Part shown: positions 37,125-46,374 of the stretch, piece after piece
Position numbering within the stretch: the first letter of the stretch is position 1
Layout: every line of letters begins with the position of its first letter
From: Ulvibacter antarcticus
GTDB lineage: Bacteria; Bacteroidota; Bacteroidia; Flavobacteriales; Flavobacteriaceae
Assembly: GCF_003688405.1 (NCBI RefSeq)
Contig: NZ_REFC01000015.1
Span: forward strand, 268,914 to 332,913
Direction: 5' to 3'
Length of the DNA stretch: 64,000 nt
Translations under genes and position numbers: made by a program
The notes under the pieces: model-generated
Databases searched by the model: none
What the model saw: only the letters and a program-made list of their open reading frames with translations
What the model was told of the DNA's origin: nothing

Positions 37125-39086
37125 TTATCTCCATTTCATCTTCTGAAGTCTTACTGCATTCAAAATAGCGAGAAGCGCCACGCCTACATCTGCAAACACT
37201 GCTTCCCACATGGTAGCAAGTCCACCGGCACCCAAAATTAAAACAATCACTTTTACACCAAATGCCAAGCCGATATTTTGCCAAACTATTCGTCTGGTGG
37301 AATGCCCAATTTTTATAGCGGTTGCTACTTTTGAAGGCTGATCGTTCTGGATAATAACATCTGCAGTTTCAATAGCCACATCGCTACCCAATCCGCCCAT
37401 TGCGATACCTACGTCACTTGCTGCAATAACCGGTGCATCGTTTATTCCATCCCCAATAAATGCAACAATAGTATTTGGTAATTTTTTTAAAGTCTCAAGC
37501 TCGTTTAGTTTGTCCTCCGGCAATAAGCCTCCTTTTGCCCAATCGATACCGAGTTTTGATGCGACCTGTTGCGTAATTGAATCCTTATCTCCCGACAGCA
37601 TTACAATTTTTGATATACCCGCTTTGCGTAATTGTAAAATAGTTTCATGAGCATCCTCCTTCAGTTCGTCTGCAATCGTTACATATCCTGCAAATTTATT
37701 GTCTATTGAAAGTAATACCACCGATTCGATCAAAGCGTCAACCTCTGTCGGGACATTGATACCTGATTCGTTCATCAATGCCTTATTACCCGCCAATACA
37801 GTTTTCCCATTTACCAGACCTTTCAATCCTTTACCAGCAATTTCTGTTACATTTTTCGCTTCAAAGGATGCTTCAGAACTTTTATACCTCATAATCGCCT
37901 TTGCAATTGGATGTGTAGATTGCTCTTCTAACGCCATGAGGTACTTCATAAATTCTACTTCAGAAAAACCAATAGGTTCTATAGCGCTTATTTCAAAAAC
38001 CCCTTTGGTCACAGTTCCAGTTTTATCCATCACGACGGTGTTCACTTTGGTAATTCCTTCCAGAAATGAAGCTCCTTTAAACAAAATACCGTTACGGGAA
38101 GCTGCACCCAAGCCACCAAAATAGCCTAGAGGAATTGAGATCACCAGCGCACACGGACAAGAAATCACAAGAAAAATAAGTGCTCGATACAACCATTCGC
38201 TAAAAACGTACTCTTCAACAAATAACCATGGTAAAATTGTGATTCCTATCGCTAAGAAAACAACGATAGGCGTATAAATTCGTGCAAACTTCCGGATAAA
38301 CAATTCAGTTTTCGATTTACGACTAGTCGCGTTTTGCACCATATCCAGGATACGAGAAATAGAACTATCCTTAAATATTTTGGTAGTTTCAACTTCAATT
38401 ACTCCTTCCAGATTTATGCTTCCAGCATAGAGCTTTTCCCCTTTCTGAAGTATTTGAGGCGTACTTTCCCCTGTAATTGCAGCCGTATTAACCGAAGCTT
38501 TTTCCGAAGTCAACAATCCATCTAAGGGTATTTTTTCTCCTACTCTAACTTGTATTCGTTCGCCAACTTCTACCTTCTCAGGATCCATCTCCACAAAATC
38601 TCCATCTTTAAATACCAATGCCTCCTTTGGGCGCACATCAAGTAAGGCGGTAATATTTCCTTTCGCTTTCTTGACAGCAGCATTTTGAAAAAGTTCACCT
38701 ACTGCATAAAACAACATCACAGCTACTCCCTCCGGATACTCGCCAATGGCAAACGCCCCTATTGTTGCAATAGACATGAGTAAAAATTCGGTGAAGAAGT
38801 CACCTCTTTTTATACTTTTCCAGCCTTCTTTAAGAACTGGAAAACCAACTGGAATATAAGCGATGAGATACCAAATAAGTCTAAGCGGATCTTCAAAAGC
38901 ATCAACCCAATTAAAATAATCGAGAGCGATCCCAATCAATAAAAAGATGAAACTAAAGACTGGTGCTAAGTAAGCCTTAAATGAGGATGAATGAGTTTCG
39001 TGTGAATGTGAATCAGCGTGTTCTGTATTTGAATTGCCCAATTCACTAAGTTTGATGTTTTTCTTTTTCATACGTGCAATTTCCAA
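37125..39086 (-). CDS. P1B-type heavy-metal translocating ATPase (Zn/Cd-type)
   Basis: A 653-residue P-type ATPase. A short His-rich N-terminus (HADSHSHETHSS) replaces the usual HMA domain. Visible motifs are TGES (actuator), CPC in the sixth helix (SCPCALVIS), phosphorylated D354 in DKTGT, HP in STHPIAKA and GDGINDAPV. The CPC motif with a His-rich tail fits export of Zn2+, Cd2+ or Co2+ rather than K+ or Ca2+. The ATG at 39071 is an alternative start. It is the last gene of the operon with the RND pump, adaptor and Fur-type regulator. Confidence 0.94.
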   Translation of the reverse strand: MEIARMKKKNIKLSELGNSNTEHADSHSHETHSSSFKAYLAPVFSFIFLLIGIALDYFNWVDAFEDPLRLIWYLIAYIPVGFPVLKEGWKSIKRGDFFTEFLLMSIATIGAFAIGEYPEGVAVMLFYAVGELFQNAAVKKAKGNITALLDVRPKEALVFKDGDFVEMDPEKVEVGERIQVRVGEKIPLDGLLTSEKASVNTAAITGESTPQILQKGEKLYAGSINLEGVIEVETTKIFKDSSISRILDMVQNATSRKSKTELFIRKFARIYTPIVVFLAIGITILPWLFVEEYVFSEWLYRALIFLVISCPCALVISIPLGYFGGLGAASRNGILFKGASFLEGITKVNTVVMDKTGTVTKGVFEISAIEPIGFSEVEFMKYLMALEEQSTHPIAKAIMRYKSSEASFEAKNVTEIAGKGLKGLVNGKTVLAGNKALMNESGINVPTEVDALIESVVLLSIDNKFAGYVTIADELKEDAHETILQLRKAGISKIVMLSGDKDSITQQVASKLGIDWAKGGLLPEDKLNELETLKKLPNTIVAFIGDGINDAPVIAASDVGIAMGGLGSDVAIETADVIIQNDQPSKVATAIKIGHSTRRIVWQNIGLAFGVKVIVLILGAGGLATMWEAVFADVGVALLAILNAVRLQKMKWR

Positions 39087-39111
39087 ATTAATTCAATGCA
39101 AGGGAAGTGCA

Positions 39112-39528
39112 TTATTCGCCACTACATTTATCGCAAATACCTTTTACAACCAAGTTTACATTTTCTGAAATAAAACCGTTTGGCACTTTAATTTGTGGGA
39201 TTTTATGATCTGTTAAACAAATGGTTTCATTACAATTATTACAATGAAAATGTAGGTGTAGATCGGTTTCAATCTCACAATTACAACCTTTTTCACAAAG
39301 GGCATACTTAGTAATCCCAGTTCCATCATCTATTTGATGTACAATCGCTTTTTCTTCAAAAGTTTTTATTGTTCTATACAATGTGGTTCTATCTGCTTTT
39401 TCAAAAGCATTTTCAATATCACTTAATGTGACTGCAACCTTTTTTTGTGCTAAAAATTTATAAATGAGTAAACGCATTGCCGTAACACGAATATTATTTG
39501 CTTCCAAAAGTTCTTCTATTGTTTGCAT
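39112..39528 (-). CDS. Fur-family metal-responsive repressor
   Basis: A 138-residue protein with a winged helix N-terminal domain (about 1-80: NNIRVTAMRLLIYKFL, DRTTLYRTIKTFEE) and a metal-binding C-terminal domain with HLHFHCNNC and a final CDKC pair, the structural zinc cysteines. Fur-family paralogues respond to Fe, Zn, Mn or peroxide; the company of Zn/Cd-type exporters suggests a zinc or toxic-metal sensor. It sits 3 bp after the adaptor gene. A palindrome just before the first pump gene (45081-45098) is a plausible operator. Confidence 0.9.
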   Translation of the reverse strand: MQTIEELLEANNIRVTAMRLLIYKFLAQKKVAVTLSDIENAFEKADRTTLYRTIKTFEEKAIVHQIDDGTGITKYALCEKGCNCEIETDLHLHFHCNNCNETICLTDHKIPQIKVPNGFISENVNLVVKGICDKCSGE

Positions 39529-39531
39529 AGT

Positions 39532-40731
39532 TTAATGGTCGTGACCTGCTTCTCCTTTTTTCATTTCTGCAATAAGATAATAGGCATTATTATAGGCAAA
39601 TTTTGTGTTGGCATCTATTTCTTTAACAAACTTAACAGTTACCCAGGTATCATCTTTTACCCCCAAAATAACCTCAACAGGCTTAAAACTCCAATCTTCG
39701 TTTTCCTTTTCTACAGAAAAAACATAAAATCTATCTCCTTCTTTTATAATAGCACTCTCTGGCAATGCAGTTGTTTCAGCATTATCTATCTGGATTTTTC
39801 CTTGGATATACATACCGGGAATCAGATTGCCTTTTTTGTTTTCAATTTCGGCGTGCACGTGTACTGCTTTGGGATTGTCCTCAAATGTTTTACTCACCGA
39901 ATAGATTTCTGCTGTGAGTTCATCATCAGGAACAGATTCTACATTAAAGATTACTCTTTGGCCTTTTTTTACTTTATAAACATCTTTTTCGAATACCATT
40001 AAATCAGCGTGAACGTGATGGGTGTCTACTATTTCAAAGAGTTCGGTTTGCGGTTCTACATATTGCCCGGTTTTCACTTCCACTTTTTGAACATAGCCTT
40101 CAATAGGACTACGCAATGCAACTCTTTGAGCAATTGTGCCATTGCGTATGGATGCAGCATTAATATTTAACAATTGCAATTGAGCAGCCATTCCACTTAC
40201 CAATGCTTTTGAAACTTCATACTCTGCCTCTGCCTTTTGAAAATTTGCCCCTGACCCAACGCCTGCTTCGTATAACTTCTGCTGACGTTCATAATTCTTC
40301 TTCAAAAAATTACTATTACTGTTTGCATTCAAATAGTCGGTTTGTTTCATAATAATATTAGGATGCGACAGATATGCAACTACTTGTCCTTTGTTGACTT
40401 TATCCCCTTCAATCACTTCAATAGAAACAACATTAGCTCCAATCACCGAAGTAATGGCGGCTTCACTTTGTGGTGGCACTTCTAAGGTTCCGTTAGCTTC
40501 AACATAGCCACTCATCTGTCTTGATTTTATAGTGCCTATTTCCATTTTTAAAGCTTCAAATTGTTGTGCAGTAAGCATAGCTTCTTCAACTTTTTCATGT
40601 GGGGCTTCTTGTTTTACTTCAGTTTGAACAACTTCGCCATGCGAATGTCCATCACCTTCTTTATAGCCACATGACGTCACTAAAACTGAAAGTATTACTA
40701 CTGGTAAGATGATATATAGTGTATTTTTCAT
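39532..40731 (-). CDS. RND efflux periplasmic adaptor (CusB/CzcB-like lipoprotein)
   Basis: A 399-residue lipoprotein (MKNTLYIILPVVILSV..., lipobox ending VTSC). The ATG at 40731 is preferred over a longer start at 40776, which overlaps the pump gene. A His-rich segment (GDGHSHGEVV) follows the lipid Cys and another His pair ends the protein (AGHDH). Barrel-sandwich/lipoyl halves flank an alpha-hairpin (about 130-200: NFLKKNYERQQKLYEAG), followed by a beta-barrel domain. It bridges the inner-membrane pump and the outer-membrane channel. Confidence 0.92.
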   Translation of the reverse strand: MKNTLYIILPVVILSVLVTSCGYKEGDGHSHGEVVQTEVKQEAPHEKVEEAMLTAQQFEALKMEIGTIKSRQMSGYVEANGTLEVPPQSEAAITSVIGANVVSIEVIEGDKVNKGQVVAYLSHPNIIMKQTDYLNANSNSNFLKKNYERQQKLYEAGVGSGANFQKAEAEYEVSKALVSGMAAQLQLLNINAASIRNGTIAQRVALRSPIEGYVQKVEVKTGQYVEPQTELFEIVDTHHVHADLMVFEKDVYKVKKGQRVIFNVESVPDDELTAEIYSVSKTFEDNPKAVHVHAEIENKKGNLIPGMYIQGKIQIDNAETTALPESAIIKEGDRFYVFSVEKENEDWSFKPVEVILGVKDDTWVTVKFVKEIDANTKFAYNNAYYLIAEMKKGEAGHDH

Positions 40732-40735
40732 TGAA

Positions 40736-43700
40736 TTAATTTTTAAAATATTGTAATTCGAAACTGCTTTCCACATAATGAATTAATGCTTCTTGCGCCT
40801 CTAATTCCGATTGAATCGCTTCCTTTATAAGTTGTGTAAATGCTGTATAGTCAATTTCACCTTCCTTGTAAGCAAATAAAGCAGCTGTTTTCTGGTCCTT
40901 GATTAGTGGCAGCACCTCATTTTTATAGAATTGCCAGGAAGTTTTCCATTTTTGATAATTCTCTTTAGCCTGCATATACTTAGATCCTACTTCTTTTTGT
41001 TTGAATTGCGCATTTACCTCAGCAATTTCCTTGTCAATTTTTGCAGTTCTTATTTGTGCTTTCGTGCTGCCTGATAATAACGGTAAAGAAATACCTGCTT
41101 GATAGCTATAAAACCCGGAGGTTCCATTTACTCTTTGCAAACCACCTTGAAGATTAAACTTTGGTAAACTTTCAGCTTTAGCCATATTGTATTTGGCTTC
41201 CGCTTCAGTCATTTGTAGCTCTGCAAGCTTGATCAATGGATGTGATTCAATACCTAATGCCTTTACTTCTATTTCATCTACCATATCCAAATCATCCGGC
41301 ACCGTATAAAACTCTTCCGAAACCAACCATAGATTTAATTGTTCCAATGCTATGACATATTCACTATATACCTGGCTTGTTTTATTCTGAATTTGTAAAG
41401 CTTGGTTTTTAGCCGCAGAATATTCTAATCTTGAAATGGCTTCCACCTCATAATTTAACGTCACTGCTTGATCAAACTTATGGTAAACCGAATCCAGTTC
41501 TTTATAAATCTTATAATACCTTTTACTTCGGAAGGCATTTATCCAGGCTTTTTTAACCTCCAATTCTAACTCTAATTCTGAAAGTTGAAATGCTTTTTGA
41601 GCTAATTGAATCCGCTGTTCCAGTAATTTTCGTTTTGGGGATATTCCGAAGAGATCGATATTTGATTGCCCTAGACCAATAGTAGTATAAATACCGTTGC
41701 CGTTATTAATTTCTTCACCTCCGGTAAAAATTTGAGTCGTGCCAAAATCGAAAGCGGTCCCTTTTAGTTGATGCTGCTTGGTAATTTCCAACTGCATTTG
41801 TTTTAGTCCGGGATAATTTTCTTTCGCTATGGATACTGCTTCATTCATTGAAATTATCGGCAATTCAATTTCCACTTGTTGTGCATTTGCTGTGAATGGG
41901 AGTATACAGACAATTGCTATCATTGCCATAACGCTTACCAGCTTTTTATTAGCTCTAAACTTCAATGATTTATTCTCAACCCAATGATATAGTATTGGAA
42001 GAATAAATAATGTCAATAGCGTTGAAGTCAGCAAACCACCAATAACAACGGTCGCCAATGGACGTTGTACTTCTGCTCCTGCCGATGCCGAAATAGCCAT
42101 TGGCAAAAAGCCCAATACATCTGTAAAAGCCGTTAGCATTATAGGTCTTATCCTTCGTTTTGTGCCTTCGATAATTCTATCCTTCAAATTAGTTATACCT
42201 TCATCTTTGAGCTCATTTAAACCGCTTATCATCACCAATCCGTTTAAAACTGCGACTCCAAACAAGACTATAAACCCTACTCCAGCCGATATACTAAATG
42301 GCATGTCGCGTAACCACAATGCTACGACCCCGCCGATGGTAGCCATTGGAATAGCGATATAAATCATCAAGGTTTGTGGAATTGACTTTAACGCAAAATA
42401 TATTAATATAAAAATAAGCAACAAGGCAATCGGAACAACGGTTTGCAAACGATTGCTTGCACGTTCCAAATTTTCGAAAGCACCTCCATATCGAATAAAG
42501 TAACCAGATGGTAAATCAAGATTGGCATCTAGTTTTGATTTTATTTCGGTTACTAAAGATTTGACATCACGCCCTCTTACATTAATTCCAACATAGGTTC
42601 TTCTGTTAGTGTTATCTCTACTAATTTGCATTGGTCCCGATTTATAGCTTACATCAGCTATTTCCCGAAGTGGGATTTGTGCGCCAGAAGGTAGGTTGAT
42701 AAACAAATTTTGAACATCTGTAATATCCTTTCGGTTTTGAGAATTTAAACGCACCACTAAATCGAATCGTTTTTCACCTTCAAAAATAATTCCTGCTTTC
42801 CCTCCAGCGAATGCTGATTGCACCGTTTGATTCAATGTATTTATTTGAAGTCCGTATTGAGCCAATTTACTTCTATTATAAGTAATGGTCATTTGTGGCA
42901 AACCCGTTGTGGCTTCAGCTTTCATATCACCAATTCCATCTGTTCCTGCAATTAATTTGGTGATCTCTTCTGCTTTTTGAGAAAGCACATCAATATCTTC
43001 CCCATAAAGTTTTATAGCTATATCTTCTCTTACCCCTTCGAGTAATTCATTAAAACGCATTTCAATAGGCTGGGAAAACTCATAATTAACCCCAGGAATT
43101 ATTTCAACCGCTTCTTTTATTTTATCTATTAATTCATCCTTCGATTTTACTGAAGTCCATTCGCTTTTTGGTTTAAGAATCACAAAAATATCTGCCAAAT
43201 CCATCGGCATTGGGTCTGTTGGTATTTCAGCCACACCTATCCGACTTACAACTTTTATAACTTCAGGGAATTTTGCTTTTACAATTTGTTCAATTTTGGT
43301 CGTAGTTTCAATGGTTTCAGAAAGAGAACTCCCAGGTTTTAAAATAGCGTGAAAAGCAATATCACCTTCATCTAATTGCGGTATAAATTCGCCCCCCATT
43401 CGGCTAAACATAAAAATTGTAAACGCAAATAAAACCACCGCAATCCCAACTATGAATTTTCCTTTCTTTAAAGCCTTAACCAATAATGGTTGGTATTTGT
43501 TTTCTACCCAAAGCACAAATTTATCACCATAAGATTTTTTTGATGATTTAGGCACCCTTAAAATCAAGGCCGACATCATTGGCACATAAGTTAAACAGAG
43601 TACCATTGCTCCAAGCATAGCAAAAATAAATGTCAGCGCCATGGGTTTAAACATTTTACCTTCAATCCCTTCTAATGCCAAAATTGGCAGGAAAACAATT

Positions 43701-45070
43701 AGGATTATGAGCTGACCAAAGAAAGCCGCATTCATCATTTTTTTCGAGGCTGTTGCGGCAACGTTATCACGTTCGTTAGCTGTTAGTTTTTTCTTTTTTA
43801 AGAATTGGGATGTAATGAGAAAAACGGTGCTTTCAACAATAATTACAGAGCCGTCAACAATGATTCCGAAGTCAATAGCACCCAAACTCATTAAATTCGC
43901 CCATACATCGAAGACATTCATAAGAATAAATGCAAATAATAAGGATAAGGGAATAGTAGAGGCTACGATTAATCCACCGCGCCAATTTCCTAATAAGAAA
44001 ATAAGGACAAAGATGACTATTAATGCACCTTCTACAAGGTTGGTTGCTACCGTTGATGTAGTTTCTCCTATTAATTTACTACGGTCCAATAAGGATTCGA
44101 TAATAACACCCTCCGGTAAAGACTTTTCTATCTGAGCCATTCTTTTCTTGACATTGTCTATAACATCGTTCGAGTTAGCCCCTTTCAGCATCATTACCAT
44201 ACCACCTACAACCTCGCCTTCACCATCTTGAGTCATTGCACCATAGCGAATAGCAGCACCATATTGTACCGTCGCAATGTCACCAATCGTTATAGGAATA
44301 TTATTATCATTTTTAACTGAAATTTTTCTAATATCCTCTAAACTACGCACCAAGCCTTCTCCACGAATAAAATTTGCTTGATGATTCTTTTCAATATATG
44401 CGCCCCCTGTATTTTGATTATTGGCTTCAAGAGCTTCAAAAACATCGGTAATGGTTATTCCAATCGCCCTTAATTCGTTTGGGTCTACGGCTACCTCATA
44501 CTGTTTAATTTTACCACCTACAGCATTTACCTCAACAACGCCATCTACCATAGCCATTTGACGCTGCACGATCCAATCTTGCATGGTGCGTAAATCGGTG
44601 ACCGAATACTTGTTTTTATATTCTGGTTTTACTTTAAGTGTATATTGATAAATTTCCCCTAAACCGGAAGAAATGGGTCCCATTGATGGTTCTCCAAAAC
44701 CAGTCGGAATTTTATCTTTTACCTCGTTTAGTTTCTCAGCGACTAGTTGTCGTGGAAGGTATGTTCCCATATCATCATCGAAAACAATGGTAACAACCGA
44801 TAGTCCAAATCGAGAAATAGAACGGATCTCCTTAACATCAGGTAAATTGCTCATTGCCACCTCAATAGGGTAGGTTACAAATTGTTCTATATCCTGTGTT
44901 CCTAAATTGGGTGCCTGTGTAATGACCTGAACCTGATTATTAGTAATATCCGGAACAGCGTCAATAGGAACCTTGGTCATACTCCAAATACCTGCTGCAA
45001 CAATGGTAAGTGTTAGCAAACCAATAATGAATTTGTTATTGATTGAAAAATCAATGATTTTATTAATCAT
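40736..45070 (-). CDS. Heavy-metal RND pump (CzcA-like) fused to a TolC-type outer-membrane channel
   Basis: 1444 residues. Residues 1 to about 1040 are a full HME-RND pump with twelve membrane helices. The helix-4 motif DFGIIVDGSVIIVEST is of the CzcA/CnrA (Co/Zn/Cd) type rather than the Cu/Ag CusA type. After the last pump helix comes KFRANKK, a further hydrophobic stretch and ANA|QQ, ending at A1063, which looks like a complete internal signal peptide with SPase I site. Residues about 1065-1444 are an outer-membrane efflux protein with the paired-helix layout of TolC/CusC. If cut there, one gene would supply two separate parts of the tripartite pump. A 4-bp gap separates it from the adaptor gene. 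Confidence 0.92.
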   Translation of the reverse strand: MINKIIDFSINNKFIIGLLTLTIVAAGIWSMTKVPIDAVPDITNNQVQVITQAPNLGTQDIEQFVTYPIEVAMSNLPDVKEIRSISRFGLSVVTIVFDDDMGTYLPRQLVAEKLNEVKDKIPTGFGEPSMGPISSGLGEIYQYTLKVKPEYKNKYSVTDLRTMQDWIVQRQMAMVDGVVEVNAVGGKIKQYEVAVDPNELRAIGITITDVFEALEANNQNTGGAYIEKNHQANFIRGEGLVRSLEDIRKISVKNDNNIPITIGDIATVQYGAAIRYGAMTQDGEGEVVGGMVMMLKGANSNDVIDNVKKRMAQIEKSLPEGVIIESLLDRSKLIGETTSTVATNLVEGALIVIFVLIFLLGNWRGGLIVASTIPLSLLFAFILMNVFDVWANLMSLGAIDFGIIVDGSVIIVESTVFLITSQFLKKKKLTANERDNVAATASKKMMNAAFFGQLIILIVFLPILALEGIEGKMFKPMALTFIFAMLGAMVLCLTYVPMMSALILRVPKSSKKSYGDKFVLWVENKYQPLLVKALKKGKFIVGIAVVLFAFTIFMFSRMGGEFIPQLDEGDIAFHAILKPGSSLSETIETTTKIEQIVKAKFPEVIKVVSRIGVAEIPTDPMPMDLADIFVILKPKSEWTSVKSKDELIDKIKEAVEIIPGVNYEFSQPIEMRFNELLEGVREDIAIKLYGEDIDVLSQKAEEITKLIAGTDGIGDMKAEATTGLPQMTITYNRSKLAQYGLQINTLNQTVQSAFAGGKAGIIFEGEKRFDLVVRLNSQNRKDITDVQNLFINLPSGAQIPLREIADVSYKSGPMQISRDNTNRRTYVGINVRGRDVKSLVTEIKSKLDANLDLPSGYFIRYGGAFENLERASNRLQTVVPIALLLIFILIYFALKSIPQTLMIYIAIPMATIGGVVALWLRDMPFSISAGVGFIVLFGVAVLNGLVMISGLNELKDEGITNLKDRIIEGTKRRIRPIMLTAFTDVLGFLPMAISASAGAEVQRPLATVVIGGLLTSTLLTLFILPILYHWVENKSLKFRANKKLVSVMAMIAIVCILPFTANAQQVEIELPIISMNEAVSIAKENYPGLKQMQLEITKQHQLKGTAFDFGTTQIFTGGEEINNGNGIYTTIGLGQSNIDLFGISPKRKLLEQRIQLAQKAFQLSELELELEVKKAWINAFRSKRYYKIYKELDSVYHKFDQAVTLNYEVEAISRLEYSAAKNQALQIQNKTSQVYSEYVIALEQLNLWLVSEEFYTVPDDLDMVDEIEVKALGIESHPLIKLAELQMTEAEAKYNMAKAESLPKFNLQGGLQRVNGTSGFYSYQAGISLPLLSGSTKAQIRTAKIDKEIAEVNAQFKQKEVGSKYMQAKENYQKWKTSWQFYKNEVLPLIKDQKTAALFAYKEGEIDYTAFTQLIKEAIQSELEAQEALIHYVESSFELQYFKN

Positions 45071-45080
45071 AAAAAGTGTA

Positions 45081-45098
45081 TTAGTATAATTGTACTAA
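45081..45098. promoter_or_regulatory. Candidate operator palindrome upstream of the RND pump
   Basis: TTAGTATAATTGTACTAA has 6-bp perfect arms (TTAGTA/TACTAA) and a near-symmetric centre, 10 bp before the pump ATG. Its AT-rich dyad form suits a Fur-family site, and the operon encodes such a regulator. Confidence 0.45.
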
Positions 45099-45186
45099 AG
45101 AATTTGTGTATGCATTGTTAATTTCAAGCAGTGATTGCTTTTAACAAAACTTACGCATGGATATAACTATCCTAAGAAAGCACTAA

Positions 45187-45501
45187 TTAAACCCTCGGAG
45201 GTTGCAAAATAGAGAAGAGAAAATCGTTTGTTGAACCTAGAATATTGGTAAAGACTCTTTGAGACATAGCCAACGGCAGAGTTTCAAATTCCAGAACGCC
45301 AAATTCTATAGTATGGGTATGACAACAATGACAATGACAAAAAGGGGAACATAAATCGGAAGAACTATGCTCATGATCACCGTTATGATTTTCGGTATTT
45401 ACTATTGAAGAAATTTCGTTTTGAAGCATGTTTACATCATTACATGGCACAAGATTAAGTGCCAGGAAATAGAAAGATATAAGAAATGTCATTATCTTCA
45501 T
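45187..45501 (-). CDS. Small His/Cys-rich secreted protein (DUF6660-like)
   Basis: A 104-residue protein from ATG 45501 with a signal peptide (MKIMTFLISFYFLALNLVPC). The mature centre holds a potential metal site, HNGDHEHSS followed by CSPFCHCHCCHTHT. This composition and its place directly upstream of metal-efflux genes fit the small DUF6660-type proteins found beside Bacteroidota RND metal pumps. It may be a periplasmic metal buffer. A TATATTTG just before the ATG could be a -7 element, in which case translation may begin at the second ATG (MTFLISF). Confidence 0.75.
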   Translation of the reverse strand: MKIMTFLISFYFLALNLVPCNDVNMLQNEISSIVNTENHNGDHEHSSSDLCSPFCHCHCCHTHTIEFGVLEFETLPLAMSQRVFTNILGSTNDFLFSILQPPRV

Positions 45502-45505
45502 GAGG

Positions 45506-45513
45506 CAAATATA
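45506..45513 (-). promoter_or_regulatory. Candidate -7 element before the DUF6660-like gene
   Basis: The minus strand reads TATATTTG, an exact TAnnTTTG match only 4 bp from the ATG. It would imply a very short or absent leader, so this is a weak call. Confidence 0.3.
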
Positions 45514-45741
45514 AGAAAGAAAAGGATGCAATGGGGTTGCAAAGAAAATATGAAGTGGAAGTTTATGCTACAATCAAATTTTATAATGGATTGCATATTA
45601 TAGGAACGATTGGAGCATCCTAAGATTCCTCGTTACTTGGAATAACATTTATATGCTGGATTCAGGACTATCAATTAGGTTGTGGCTCGCGAAATTTGTA
45701 ATCGGAAACTTTACATAAAATAAAACACTTTGAAAATAATT

Positions 45742-46323
45742 TTATGCAAGCACAAGAAACACAAAGTACAATACAGTTAAAAACAAGAGAGACAACCCAA
45801 CAGCTAGGAATCGAATAGCAGTCCTTACATTCCTGAATTTCCAAGCAGATATTTTTGAAACTATAAATATTTGTTCCCCTAATTGTGAAAATAGTTCATC
45901 CTCATCCATACTAACCTTATGAAAGGTTCTGGAGAATTCTTTGACATCACCAAACTTAGTTATTACATCCCCATAAAAGAACACATTTGGAGTGAATTTG
46001 CCTTCAATTCTAGGCATAAAACAACGTATACAAAAAAGTACAGAAGCAGCAGTACATAGCACCCATGAACCAATTAGAATATACAAAATGGTATCTTCAA
46101 CAATATTGTCAACCCAGGTCCCGGAACTCAAATAAATAAAATTTAAAAGGATTCCATAAAATGACAGGATAAGCCCAGCTTTTATTTCTGACGCCCTAAT
46201 CAGGCTCACTACATAACCGATACTACCCCAATAATGATCCACAAGATCTTCTGCGTGAGAAGGCCTTACCATTGATTTTCTGGGTTTCTTAGGGGCTTTT
46301 GGTGCTTCGTTTTGTTCCATCAT
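45742..46323 (-). CDS. Pycsar-type membrane effector (DUF5706 family)
   Basis: A 193-residue membrane protein from ATG 46323 (the ATG at 46320 or a GTG at 46362 is also possible). A basic Pro/Lys-rich N-terminus is followed by three hydrophobic helices: about 45-65 (ASEIKAGLILSFYGILLNF), 78-103, and 172-192. The loop between the last two carries FFYGDVI..., DEDELFSQLGEQIFIVSKIS and WKFRNVRTAIR. This layout matches DUF5706, the Pycsar TM effector family, which disrupts membranes upon binding cyclic pyrimidine nucleotides in known systems. It directly follows (51 bp) a receiver-cyclase gene that could supply the nucleotide. Confidence 0.85.
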   Translation of the reverse strand: MMEQNEAPKAPKKPRKSMVRPSHAEDLVDHYWGSIGYVVSLIRASEIKAGLILSFYGILLNFIYLSSGTWVDNIVEDTILYILIGSWVLCTAASVLFCIRCFMPRIEGKFTPNVFFYGDVITKFGDVKEFSRTFHKVSMDEDELFSQLGEQIFIVSKISAWKFRNVRTAIRFLAVGLSLLFLTVLYFVFLVLA

Positions 46324-46374
46324 GATTATATTTATCAAGCTTTTTTTAATTCGACTAGTCACATTTCGTCAGGA

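Noticed and set aside
45742..46323. The membrane protein as a plain hypothetical
   Set aside because: The three-helix layout and the conserved GEQIFIVSKIS-type segment fit DUF5706 well enough to name the family.
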